Source: Zeus faber (lineage: Eukaryota > Chordata > Actinopteri > Zeiformes > Zeidae). Taken from it: a stretch of DNA of 64,000 nt. Location of the stretch: assembly GCA_960531495.1 (NCBI GenBank), contig OY482846.1, forward strand, positions 11,616,783 to 11,680,782, given 5' to 3'. The translations under genes and the position numbers were made by a program. Below the pieces are notes generated by a model. It saw only the letters and a program-made list of their open reading frames with translations, had not been told where the DNA came from and ran no database searches. Below are positions 53,629 to 64,000 of the stretch, one piece after another (the first letter of the stretch is position 1; each line of letters opens with the position of its first letter).

Positions 53629-53672
53629 CCCCTCGGTTTCGCATCAACCTTTGCTGCCCCTGCCACCGCCAT
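53629..53672 (-). CDS. ush2a: candidate first coding exon of the short ush2a
   Basis: On the minus strand an ATG at 53672-53670 in the context GTTGCCATGG opens 14 codons (MAVAGAAKVDAKPR) and two further bases before a GGGG|GTGAGAG donor. Joined to the exon at 53427 it restores frame exactly, so the seven exons total 771 nt (256 residues plus stop). No signal peptide is present; the membrane helix (about residues 79-100) would have to serve as the anchor. The acceptor at 53428 has a poor pyrimidine tract. Model is speculative. Confidence 0.3.
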
Positions 53673-54238
53673 GGCAACAGCCTTGTGTTTAAGGTTTCAG
53701 TTTACCGATGAAGCGTGGTCCGAGAGCCATGTCAGTACTCTGATACCGTGTGTGTGTGTGTGTGTGTGTGGTTCAGTATCTGATAGTAGTACATTATATA
53801 GTATAGTCTCCTTGGATGCCTTTTTCAACTGTCAAGTATTTGTAGGACAAGAGATCATTTAGAATATAATATAATAGTTGTGAAAAGTTCCACGTTTGGA
53901 AACAGTGGCCATGGCATTGGAGCTGTCCAAGAGCCCCCTTGTTCTTCTCATTTGAAGGAATTTTATCCTCAGATCACACACACGCACACACACGCTATTT
54001 TTACCCATAGACGACAGTTCGTTCCAAAAACATTGAACAATAAATGTCCTTTTCCTTTATTTAAACAAATGTCTAAAAACAATATTCTATTTTTTCTCAT
54101 TAGAGTAACAGAATTTAGTATTGCTAACAATCTGTAACCGATGATTTTGTAGGGAAACATATTCCAAATCCAGACACCGACTGTTCTTTTTTCTGCCACT
54201 AGAGGACGGCACAGCGCAACGTATTGAATATTATCATC

Positions 54239-54270
<32 letters not shown>

Positions 54271-54532
54271 TATAGTAATAGTAATAATGATAATAATAAT
54301 ATGATCTGACACGTGAAGAAGAAGAAGTGTTAAGACAAAATAAAATCTGGATTTGAAAGATTACAGACCTACGGTTACTATTGCGCCGTTATGAGAGAGA
54401 TTTCTCATTTATAGATTTTGATTGATTATAACTACAAGTTACAACTGGTCAATACTTTTTCTTTTCTAAAATGAGGACAGCATTATTCCCATCCGTGATA
54501 AAAAATAAAAATAAATAACAATAAATACAATT

Positions 54533-54770
54533 TTAAAGTGGTAATCCGTAAGATTATTTTGTTCAAATATCCCATATTTGATACCTTTTTTTTTAGCTGA
54601 CACTGTTAAGAAAGAGATATTCATTGTGTTTGTACAATGCATGCGCTCCTCTGTTTGCTGTTCACATTGTTGGTGGCGGGGTCCGCCTTTCCCACCGAGA
54701 ATGGAAATGCAGGAAGTTGTTTCTCTTCCCGGCTGACGTGTCAGGGAGGTATTGACCAGTTTCAGGGTTG
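54533..54770 (+). repeat. TTAA MITE family B copy 5, 3' truncated
   Basis: TTAAAGTGGTAATCCGTAAG starts the copy; CCCATATTTGATACC, TAGCTGACACTG and GTTGGTGGCGGGGTCCGCC follow in the same order as in the copy at 4068. The right terminus was not found. Confidence 0.7.
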
Positions 54771-56040
54771 ATGATGAAACCCTTCAAAGTCAAAATTTAA
54801 ACAAGTTGACCTTGACCCCCCCCAAAGCCTCCGCTTTACAGTCGCTCGTACGTTGACATTAAATCTGTGTTTTGAGGTCCCCAGTGACTGGCAATTGGTC
54901 AATCAATTAATCCGCGAAGCTTTTCTTCAAGCCATCAGCACATCGACTCTTTAACAGCGACTTTATCGGCAGCAGCTCCGTGGAGACAAGGGGATGTTCT
55001 AACGCTCTCTCGGGAAATATCTGAACTATCCCACCAATGTACTATCCAGTACGCCGACGCTCAGAATCGCCAATTGGAAATTGCCCCACCATTTTCTTCT
55101 ATGTACAGTATGTAGGGCTTCATTCGGGATCGGTAATGCTAATGCTAATGCTAATAGCAGCTTAAAACTGGATTTGGTGAAATTCAAGGACGTGACGATC
55201 GATGTAAACAAATTCCGACCCCCCCCCCCCCCCCACCGCACTTTCTTCCAAAAGAATCATTTTACATCCGAGGTTACATCAGGTGCGGAGAGTCATTTCA
55301 TTTTTCATTTTTGAAAACCTTTTCCACGGACCATCAGAAAGTAAACAGTCCGCTGAGGAGCACACGTAGCGGTGGAGGGGGAGGCGCCTCAAAGTTCCCC
55401 ATGAGAGTGAGATCCATTCTGATCAACTCAAAACAAAGGTGATTATTTCATAAAACCCTCGATGACGTCGCCGACCCCAAACCCCATGAAGGATTTTATC
55501 CGTCACCACCCCCACCCCCCACGCCAGACGACCTGTCGCCCCCACCACACGTTAACCAACAGCGCGCGTCTGATTTACTCCTCCCCGGTGGAACGCCCTG
55601 ATCAGCATTCACACCCTTCCCGCCTTTCTCTCCCTTCATCCCTTCTTTCCTTTCTTTCCCTCCGTTCTCCTCCCCCATGATTCGGGACAATGCTTTTTTT
55701 TTTTTTTTTTTTTTTTTTTTATTGAGGAAGTGATCTCACCCCTGAGTGACAGAATCAGCCTTTTTTTACAGCCCGACATCTCCACCAGGCCTCATCCATC
55801 ACGGGGGCGGGAGACACGGGACACACACTAAGTCATTTAAGAAGAGGGACGGACGGATGGATGGAGGGAGGGAGGGTGGGATGGAGGGTGGGATGGAATA
55901 TATCTCAACATCACTGACAGAGGATGGGATGAAAGATAAAAAGAAGATTAAAGATTGTATTTCCGAACTCTTTCTGCTTGTAAGAACAGGTGAATAGACG
56001 GAGTGTTGATAGAGAAGAGGGGATGAGGGAGGAGGGAATA

Positions 56041-56094
<54 letters not shown>

Positions 56095-56620
56095 ATCTTT
56101 GTTCCTTATGTTTTTCTGTGATTCCCTCGTGGACCTCGCCCCCACACACTGATGTCTCCACTTGTCATCTTCCTCTTCTATCCCCCTCTCTCTCTCTCCT
56201 TTTTGCTCCCCCCTTCATCTTCCTCTTCCCCCGCCCTCCATCCCAACATTGGCCCAACATTGTCCATCAGCTCTCCATCTCTTCTCCTCCTTCTCCTTTC
56301 CCGCACCTCTTCCCCTCCCCTTCTTATCTTTTCATCCTCTCCTCTTCCCCACTTCTTCTCTCCCATGCCTCTTCTCCTCCTCTCATGTCTTCTCTTCAGA
56401 CGCTCTTCTTCCCTTCCGCTTCCTCTCTCCCTCTCTTATCCTTTCCTCTCCTCTTCCTGACCTCCCCTCTTCTTCCTCCACTCGCCTATTCCTCACCTCC
56501 TCTTCCCTCCTCTCCTATTCCTCTCCTCCCCTCTTCTTCTTCGCCTCTTCCTCAGCCCCCCTTCTTCCTCTCCTCTCCTCTTCCTCACCTCTCCCTCTCA
56601 GCCCTCCCCAGTCCTCAACC
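56041..56620. repeat. (CT)n microsatellite and long polypyrimidine tract
   Basis: A (CT)n run with one interruption (56041-56091) is followed, from about 56150 to 56620, by an almost continuous C/T-rich strand made of TCTTCCTC-type words. All frames give Ser/Leu/Pro-rich peptides without similarity to known proteins; not a gene. Confidence 0.9.
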
Positions 56621-58299
56621 GAGCAACATATTTATATCACGTTCTCTGATTCTTTTATGAACAACATCAGTGACTTCGTTTGACACAGTAACTGTTTGTG
56701 CCTGATCTGAAACTGCAGAGAATCAACGATGACATCACAACATCCACCATCACATCGTCCATCTTTGACTCACAAACTGAAAAGAATCACTGAGGATTCA
56801 TTTGAAGTCCAAGGCAAAAGGAAGGCATTCCCCACGATTTGTAAAAAAAATTCAACAATGGAAACTAGCTCTTGTGTTGCAAGATCAAAATTGTGAGGCT
56901 GCACTTAGTCATCAAACTGATCAATTCCAGCAGAATAGCAGCTCAAGGTTCACACTGAGTGAGAACGAGCAGCGATGAAAGGTCTCGACCCTTTTCTTTC
57001 AAAGATTTGTTTCTTCGCGAGCCACTGAGGCACGTCGGGAGTAAAGAGTCATTTACGCTTTTCCCGCTCTCGCTTCGTTTGGTTCAGTTGGTGAAACGCC
57101 CGGCGAGCGAGGGACGACTTCCTGAACCATGAACGAGTCAGAGGCGTCGGTTCGGCTCCGAGTTGGACATGGAATTCTCCCAAGAATCATTGTGAATGCA
57201 ATGTATTTGTGTGAGCCACACACGTACACACACACACACACACACACACACATGCATTACACACGATAATGTTCACAATATGGTGTCACCAAATTGAATA
57301 CACTGTCGTTCAAAATAAAGAAGTGTCACATGGTCTCTTTGACGACTGAGCGTGTCAGTTAACCAGTACTATTTGCATATTTTAGAAACACCTGTCTGAG
57401 TTACAATGCCGCAATTCAAAGCGATACCAACTTCGACCGAGAGAAGAGGAACCTTTCCTTTCCATAACCGCCGTTCAAAGTGATATTAACAGAGCGAGAG
57501 CATGCACTGAAGACTCACCTTTACCTGACGAGCCTGATCCAAAAACAAGAAAATTGCCCAACCCACTTTCCACCCCTGAAGCAACGTTCTCTCTCGTGAT
57601 ATATTTGCTTCTCAAATATGCAAATATATTACTTATAACGTCAAAACCACAACTACACAAGTACATTAAATTCACAATGAATAGACGCAAACAATCGATG
57701 GGATAATTAATATGAAAAATGAATACAAAAACCCGACGATAAAAAAAAATTATTTGTTTAGCAATGTTAGACTTGTCCATAGTCGACCAAATTCTGATCT
57801 GAACTGTTTATTTTAACGTATCTCTCGTACTGTAGATATAACTTCATTGTTTCCCTCGGTTGAAGTTCTACATTTTAGCGGAGCCAACGATGCAAAATAC
57901 AACAGTAAGATCTGAACAATACGCCAAGCCACTACAAAAAGTTCAATGGACAGTACAGAAAATACACAATACCACCTCTAGTTTATTAGATCAAGTTACA
58001 TACTGCGCAGTGCAGAGTTGGTGTCGGTAAACTGCATATTACTCATCCATTCATCCCTTCATCATTCATTCAGATCTAAAGTTGAATTCCATTTGGCCGA
58101 TGAGAAGATCGGTGCACGTTCACCCACTGATCAGTTTTCGCTGGAGCCACGGAGCCATTTAATTACATAGTAGTTGATAAGAAATTGGTACATTTCAAGT
58201 ACAATTATTTACCCATTAGAGTATGGGTGAAGTATTTTTTTTGTATGTTTATTTATAGATTTTCTTCTCTTGTTCAAATAAGGACGCTCCACCGAGATG

Positions 58300-60871
58300 A
58301 CGATTTTTAAACTGGGTATCATCTTTATTGCCCAAGAATCCACCTGAGAATGTAATCACTGCACGTCTCATTTAAACAAGGCTTAGTTTGCATCTTTGAA
58401 CACCGTCACTTTTGGCATAGAACACTATGTACAGCAGAGAGAATATACGCTCAAAACCTTCTCCATGACATATTGCTAGGTCACATACATATCTGTCACA
58501 AAAATATACACATGGTAGTGATTCCGTACCTTTGCACCAAGAACAAAAACTGGAAGATTTTATTTAAATAGACGATTATTTTCAGCGTATGTCCTTCCCT
58601 TCCACGTTTAATTCCCTTCATGTAAAAGACATTTTTAGACCTCTTCATACCGAACGCACAGATTGACAGAGAGCCACCACCAAGTTCCCCAGGCTTTTAG
58701 AGCTAAAAGAAAGTTAGTGCACCAGTCTTACCTTACACATAGAGATACACAATAAAATGGACATTAAGCCTCTTGAATTTTGGGTATATGGCAGCCATTT
58801 TACATTGTTAGTTATATGTATGGTTCTACGCAACTCTACATTAAGTAGACACATAGTCATTGTTATTCAAGTACTTGATCCCACTTATAACTAGGCTGTC
58901 TCTCACGTCATGACATGGTTTTGATATTAGTGCTACATGTGGAGCAAAGTAACTAGTACAAAAAGGAAATCTTTTACAATTACATAGTTTAAAAATGTTT
59001 ACAAATTGACAGAATGTAATTGCACGTACTATTCTATTCTTCATAGTTGAAAAATTAGGAAATAAAAAAAATGCAAAAAAAAAGAATAAACCAAATAAAA
59101 ATAAGCCAGCACTAAATAAATATTGTTTTTATACACAGTTCTATAACAGCATCATGAGATATAGACTCAGACTTCATACATTTATTTTCCCTGAAATAGT
59201 CTATGGGCGATTCGTTATTTTAAATTAGATATCAGCCGAATACAGCTATAACTTCACATGTATTATTTACCATTATAAGAGATGATCGCAACATATTAAA
59301 GGGGACCTATTATGAAAAACTCACTTTTTCAGTGCTTGTGTTCATATATCTGGGTCCCTAATGGGAACACACCACACAAGCTGTGAAATAAGTTACAAGT
59401 TATGAGATGTTAAGCTTTTTGTGAGATGCCTTTGCCAGAAAACTTGTGATTCAACAAGCCGTTCAGATTTGTGTCTTCCTCCTACGTCACTTGGAGACTC
59501 AATAGAATGAGACCGCCCCCCATCTGAGTAACTCCACCCACCGCTTGAGAAATACTGGACCTGCTAGCATTATGTCGAAGCTCAGAGATAAGCATGGGAA
59601 CTGCAATGCTTTTGGCTGCACGGACCAGCACAAATCTTTTAAAAGAGGAATTAATACCAACTGTCTGTGATAAAACTGCAGACAAGGGAAATGTAAGTAT
59701 TTAAAAAATAATTGTGCTATGTGTTCCTTTTGCCATTTTTGAGGCCTGCCTGTCAACCCTCCCGTTTTTCTCGGGATTCTCCTGTATTTTACACTTCTCT
59801 CACTCTGTCCCGTTGAAATATTGTCCAGTTAATCTCCCATTTGGTGGTAATGTCGACGGTAGGCTACGCGGGTACAATCCACTGCGCATTTCTCCAAACA
59901 AAACCAATAAAAACACTGTGTTTTTATTGTAGATGTATTTATTTTATGTATTTTATTTAATTTCTCTCAGTTTCCTAATAGAATGAAAGCAACAAAAAGC
60001 CCTGTGCGTAAAGCCACAAACAGTTCCGGAGTGGCGCGTGGGGAGCAGCAGCTCATTTGCATTTAAAGCGACACACACACTGACTGAACCAGCCCCGTCG
60101 TGAACAGGAGGGTTATAGAGGCATGTTTGAATGGCTAGAATGCATAATCTGAGTGGTATTTGCGGCACAAACCTTCAAAGACATGTTTTGGGGACCTCAG
60201 AGACGCATCATAATGTAAATATAGTTTTGCGATGGAGATCATGAATGCTTTCTGTTAGCGTCTTACAGACCGTGTTACATAATTGTGGATATTTGCTGGT
60301 ATTCTTTTAAAATGAGTCTTCACTCTTTGGCAAGACTTACAGCTCTGTACACTTATTTTAATATCAAATAAAAAGGACCCCTCTAGAAGCACTAGAATGA
60401 AGGTTAACAGGCTTCAAGATGGTTTCTCAATAGAAAAATCCATCAGGATCTTCAAGTATCAGGTGGTCTTTTGACATAGCAAGTTTTACTTTAGGCATCT
60501 AAACTTGGAGAGATCGTGAGGTTTGTCGTCCTCCAACTCGTTCCATGTTAAGAACACGTCTCACGATAAAGACAAAAGACAATTTCTCATCTTCACTTGA
60601 GGCCTTCAGACTCTGAGTCTTGCTCCGTTTACTTCTGTTTTCATTCGCAATAGAAGCAACTTAAAGGAGTGAGGTTCTAAAACTTGACTGCTAGCTTGCC
60701 TGTTCACTCAACACATGTGCGTTCCTGGAGATTCAGATTCAGAACTTGAATGTCCAACAGAGGCCAAAAACAGATGAAGAAGAAAGAGCGTCTCCACAAC
60801 CCCCCGTCCCGCCCTCTCGGACCCTGTTCTGAGCCGTGGACAGGGACAGGGGCAATGGCCGCCCGTCAGGG
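58300..60871 (-). other. probable esrrg 3' UTR
   Basis: AT-rich, microsatellite-poor sequence directly after the esrrg stop. On the minus strand an AATAAA occurs at 58324-58329 (TTTATT on plus), a plausible poly(A) signal. The only clear repeat inside is a family A element (59296-60205). UTR extent is inferred, not shown. Confidence 0.4.
59296..60205. repeat. TTAA-flanked element, family A copy 3
   Basis: It begins TTAAAGGGGACCTATTATG and shares successive blocks with copies 1 and 2 (GGACCTGCTAGCATTA, GACCAGCACAAATCTTTTAA, GACATGTTTTGGGGACCTCA). The right terminus is lost after GACCTCAGAGACG. A short frame near 59595-59670 (GNCNAFGCTDQHKSFKR) has the C-x5-C..H look of a zinc-binding domain start. 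Confidence 0.75.
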
Positions 60872-61720
60872 TCAGGCCTTGGCTTCCAGCAGTTCCAGGA
60901 ACAGTTTGTGCATGGGCACGCGGCCGTCCTGCTTGATGCTGCAGAAGTGCTGCACGGCTCGAGCCGCCGTCTGACGGAGGAGGGGGAGCGTCATGATCAG
61001 CTTGCCGGCCCGACGCTGGTCCTCCGGGTGCTGGGCGGCCTCGTAGTCCTGCAGGGCCCCATGGAGCACGTCCTGCAGCCTCTGGACGGCCTCTGCGTCC
61101 TCAATCTGCATGGAGTCTGTGGAGAGTGGAACGGTGTCATTATTCAAGCCGCGCGGAGGAGGGGAAAACACAGATGGGAAGGCAGGTTGATAGAAGGAGC
61201 AACGGAGATTTTTGTGAGTTCAATTTATCACCCTATTATAAGGCTGGACAACCATGTGCCATGAAATCAGAAACCCTGCGTACCCTTGGTGCTCCTTGGC
61301 ACATGGCTGCCCAACCCTGGCCCATTGTAATAACCATGCCTTAGGAACAAAATTAAGCATGGAAATACCGTGAGGTCTATGTGTGCAGATATTTGGATGC
61401 CGACCGACACGATTACACAGATTGGAATGCAGGGAATCTGTCTGACACACCTGAGTTAGCGAGAGCAATGGCTTTGAGCACCACAAACTCCTCTCTCTCC
61501 AGTCCCATGGCTTTGTATTTCTTCACCAGTTGCAGGATGGCGTTGTTGAGGTCCAGAAGGCCGGCTAATTTCGACTGCTCCTCGTCCATGACGTAGTCCT
61601 GCGCGTACACCAGCTGGTCCTCCAAGGCCAGCGAGCGGAATACCACGCGCAGGATCAGGATCTCCATCCAGCCGCTCTGCAGGAGACTCATCTGGTCTGC
61701 CAGTGAGAGGGAGGCGAAGC
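60872..61720 (-). CDS. esrrg: estrogen-related receptor gamma, C-terminal part (last two exons)
   Basis: ERR-gamma is an orphan nuclear receptor that binds TCAAGGTCA sites and drives mitochondrial and metabolic genes. Minus-strand exons: 61451-61720 and 60872-61116 (stop at 60872-60874), joined in frame (G|AC). They encode the ligand-binding domain from [15 protein letters not shown] (helix 3) through [17 protein letters not shown] and [17 protein letters not shown] to the AF-2 helix [11 protein letters not shown]. The [15 protein letters not shown] and [10 protein letters not shown] segments fit ERR-gamma better than ERR-beta, as does linkage to ush2a. Several otherwise constant positions differ ([11 protein letters not shown]; a final Ala), so this is a somewhat diverged copy, perhaps one of two teleost paralogues. 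Upstream exons (DNA-binding domain and the rest) lie beyond the window. Confidence 0.93.
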
Positions 61721-62314
61721 CTGGAGAGAGGGTACAGAGAGAAAGTCACAGACAGTACAAGCATTCACAGGTCACAGAACCAGCGCTCAGACAACACACT
61801 TTAAAATGTCCACACAAACGCGTGACTTTCCGCAGCTCATTCCAGTAGTCAGGTCCAAGGCCCGACATGTCTTCACCAATTCAGTGTCGGGAAGAAGAAC
61901 CCTAAGGGCCGTAACGGCACGGAGATATGCAGTTTCCATCTCGATGATCATGACGACCATCCCACTTTTCCATGTAACTCACAATTAAGTAAAATACTTT
62001 GCCAGAACACTGTTGTTTTTTCTAAGGGTGATTGCTTTCCGTATGATGGCCGGTGATTGCAAGGTCGTTTTTATTCACCGACTGATCAATAAGGAGGCTC
62101 CAGATTGGTGCTCAGTCCTCGGACGGGAGACATTCACTGATGAGCTGCCTCCCCACGCAGGTATGTGCACAACAAATAGAAGTTGTGGACGGCGCCACTG
62201 AATAGGTTCCCATTTTAATTAGCTTTCCAGGGATACACCCTTTTCGCCTATTACCTCACACAGGGGTATGATGAAAACCACTCAAGTGGCCACGTACATT
62301 AAAGCGCTAGTGCG

Positions 62315-62315
<1 letters not shown>

Positions 62316-62372
<57 letters not shown>

Positions 62373-62393
62373 CGCACACACACACACACACAC
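62316..62393. repeat. (CA)n microsatellite
   Basis: CA run with a few CG interruptions, in the esrrg intron. Confidence 0.95.
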
Positions 62394-62631
62394 AATCATT
62401 ACAATTAAAGAGGCAATTTTACGGAGGATAGGGGAGGAGAACGGGGGGGTCGGGCTTTTATTTTTGACACCATCAGTGATTGTTATCAGGATCCAGGGTT
62501 ATTTTACAATTACCTCGGGAATGGCTTTGCCGCCCATTTCACTCTTATCTCTTCCTGATTGATTGGAAAAACCGGCTGCACAGTTTCATTGGTCGATAGG
62601 GATCAGTATTATTACACTGTAGGATCGATCA

Positions 62632-62633
62632 GT

Positions 62634-62688
<55 letters not shown>
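62632..62688. repeat. (GT)n microsatellite
   Basis: GT run in the esrrg intron, 240 bases from the CA run and complementary to it. Confidence 0.95.
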
Positions 62689-62690
<2 letters not shown>

Positions 62691-63708
62691 GTGATATGCT
62701 TGGTAGATGATAGAAACACAGCTGCTCAATGTCAAACTGTCAATGGAATGAAAAAGTCAAAGAGCAGACACTCTGCAGGGCGGTGAAGAGAGGAGGCGAT
62801 GGGGACTATTGTTTCCTCATTTGAGTCATCTAAACACCTACACACACACACACACACACAAGCAGAAATGTGCACATATGCAAAAAAAAATAACAACAAA
62901 AAAAAACGCTTTGCACTCAAATGTGACAGACGACTCGCCACAGAATAAAAGAAAAAAAGGGCAAATCCGTGCAGGGCAGTTGGTCTTTCGCCATCTCGTC
63001 TGCCACGCCGGCCCTGCGACTTCACCTCGCATCACTGTCAGTCTGGCTGATGGTGGGGGGTGGGGGGCAGGCGGAGCAGTGGTCCCCATCATGCTCACCT
63101 CCCCCCGGGCTTAGAACTCAGATGGCTGGGACCTTTTTTTTTTTTCCTTCTCCGCCCGGGACCCTGGTTCTTCCAGTCTTCCAGCCCTGTGGACGCCATG
63201 TAGCCCGCCACTCATCCAGAGCCGATGTGACACAACCATTACGCTGCCAGGAAGAGGCAGCCTTTTTTTCCCTCTCCATCTCACTCACTCATCTCTCTCT
63301 ATACAACTGGATCCTCTATCTATCTTCCACCCTTTCTTTTTCCCCTCTGCCCCTCCCCTCAGCCTCTGAGGAAACATATCATCTCTTCATTTCACTGTCA
63401 CGACAACTCTCTTCTCCTCTCTCTCTCTCTCTCTCTCTCTCCTTCTCTATCTTTCTCCATCTTCCCCTCCACCCTCGGGTGGGTCTCTGCTGCGCGGTCC
63501 ACGGTCCCTGCCTCGTGCCGTGGACCAGCCGGGTAACTCCACTGGCAAAGGGCCACAAATACACTCATCACTCGCACCGCGTCCTGACGGTAAACGTGTC
63601 GGACAGGACAGAGGCGGACGGACGGCTGCAGCCTCCAGGGGCCTGCGCCGCGCGGCCGTTAGTCCTCTGCCTCCTTTCCAAGAGAACAATGGAAATGCTG
63701 ATAAGGAT

Positions 63709-63766
<58 letters not shown>
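63709..63766. repeat. (CA)n microsatellite
   Basis: CA run followed by GCACGCG, in the esrrg intron near the window end. Confidence 0.95.
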
Positions 63767-63770
<4 letters not shown>

Positions 63771-64000
63771 GCGTATGTGCGTGTGCGGTTATTCATTGTC
63801 GCTTTAATACGAGAAACACAGCAGCATCATGTATACTACACAAACACAAGCGCGTACACGCCGCTGTCCTAATTGCCGACTCACTCACGCGAGCACGCAA
63901 ACAAACACACACACACCTGCTTTGTTTGTTTTGTAAGCATTCCAGGGACAAGGCATCAACAAAAACCCAGGTGTTTCCCTGGTGATGTTTTGGGTGTGGA

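Larger units (their letters stand above)
53673..58300. other. intergenic region between ush2a fragment and esrrg
   Basis: No coding exon was recognised on either strand. Contents: a (TG)n run at 53747-53770, (AAT)n at 54235-54305, a family B MITE from 54533, (GCTAAT)n at 55134-55156, a C run at 55219-55234, a T28 run at 55693-55721, a GGAT/GGAG run at 55850-55900, a (CT)n tract at 56041-56091, a 430-base CT-rich tract to about 56600, and (CA)n at 57221-57252. Confidence 0.7.
61721..64000 (-). other. esrrg intron, to window edge
   Basis: No further esrrg exon was found. The region contains (CA)n at 62316-62393, (GT)n at 62632-62688, a short CA run at 62839-62860, (CT)n at 63419-63441 and (CA)n at 63709-63766. 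62990-63680 is GC-richer with many CpG-containing words but no recognisable coding exon. Confidence 0.6.

Noticed and set aside
56118..56683. Ser/Leu/Pro-rich 173-180 codon frames
   Set aside because: Direct translation of a polypyrimidine tract in all three frames.
57053..57780. Minus-strand frames as possible usherin ectodomain exons
   Set aside because: No fibronectin type III or laminin pattern (no conserved Trp/Tyr spacing) and no convincing exon phases.
62969..63985. 338-codon plus-strand frame near the window end
   Set aside because: Runs through T-, CT- and CA-repeats with no conserved domain; it opposes the esrrg intron.

Overview
The window is vertebrate nuclear DNA, almost certainly from a teleost fish. 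It holds multi-exon genes with GT-AG introns, CpG-rich promoters, long (CA/TG)n microsatellites, several Tc1-like transposons and TTAA-flanked non-autonomous DNA elements. The proteins match known vertebrate families exon by exon. No bacterial, plasmid or CRISPR content was seen. Species cannot be assigned.

Layout, left to right. (1) 584-7730, plus strand: the 3' part of adcy3, encoding the end of the second membrane domain and the whole C2 catalytic domain. Its introns carry a nearly intact Tc1 transposon (860-2433), two TTAA elements and dinucleotide repeats. (2) 7731-9750: intergenic, with a decayed minus-strand Tc1 copy and an (AT)n tract. (3) 9750-31022, plus strand: complete wdr26, with 14 coding exons, 597 aa and a 3.2 kb 3' UTR. 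(4) 32020-47021, plus strand: complete fez2, with 10 coding exons, 396 aa and a 2.7 kb 3' UTR. (5) 48215-53427 (possibly to 53672), minus strand: six or seven intact exons for only the transmembrane segment and cytoplasmic tail of usherin (ush2a). (6) 60872-61720, minus strand: the last two coding exons of esrrg, which continues beyond the right edge.

Main result. In human, USH2A and ESRRG are neighbours in this same orientation, so the synteny is real. Here, however, only about 7 kb separates the ush2a tail exons from the esrrg stop codon, and no exon for the very large usherin ectodomain was seen there. The remaining exons have open frames, compatible phases, canonical splice sites and an intact C-terminal PDZ ligand. 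This suggests a short, possibly functional membrane protein made from the usherin tail, perhaps a remnant of the teleost genome duplication. A small exon with an ATG in a good Kozak context lies 201 bp upstream in matching phase and could start it.

Other points of note: dinucleotide repeats abut 3' splice sites in adcy3 and wdr26; wdr26 has a possible in-frame non-AUG N-terminal extension; palindromic CRE sites occur in both complete promoters, downstream of an adenylyl cyclase gene; and two TTAA-flanked repeat families occur in several copies. The genes do not form an operon-like unit. They act in cAMP synthesis (adcy3), CTLH E3 ubiquitin ligase scaffolding (wdr26), kinesin cargo adaptation (fez2), the periciliary/stereociliary membrane complex (ush2a tail) and nuclear receptor transcription (esrrg).
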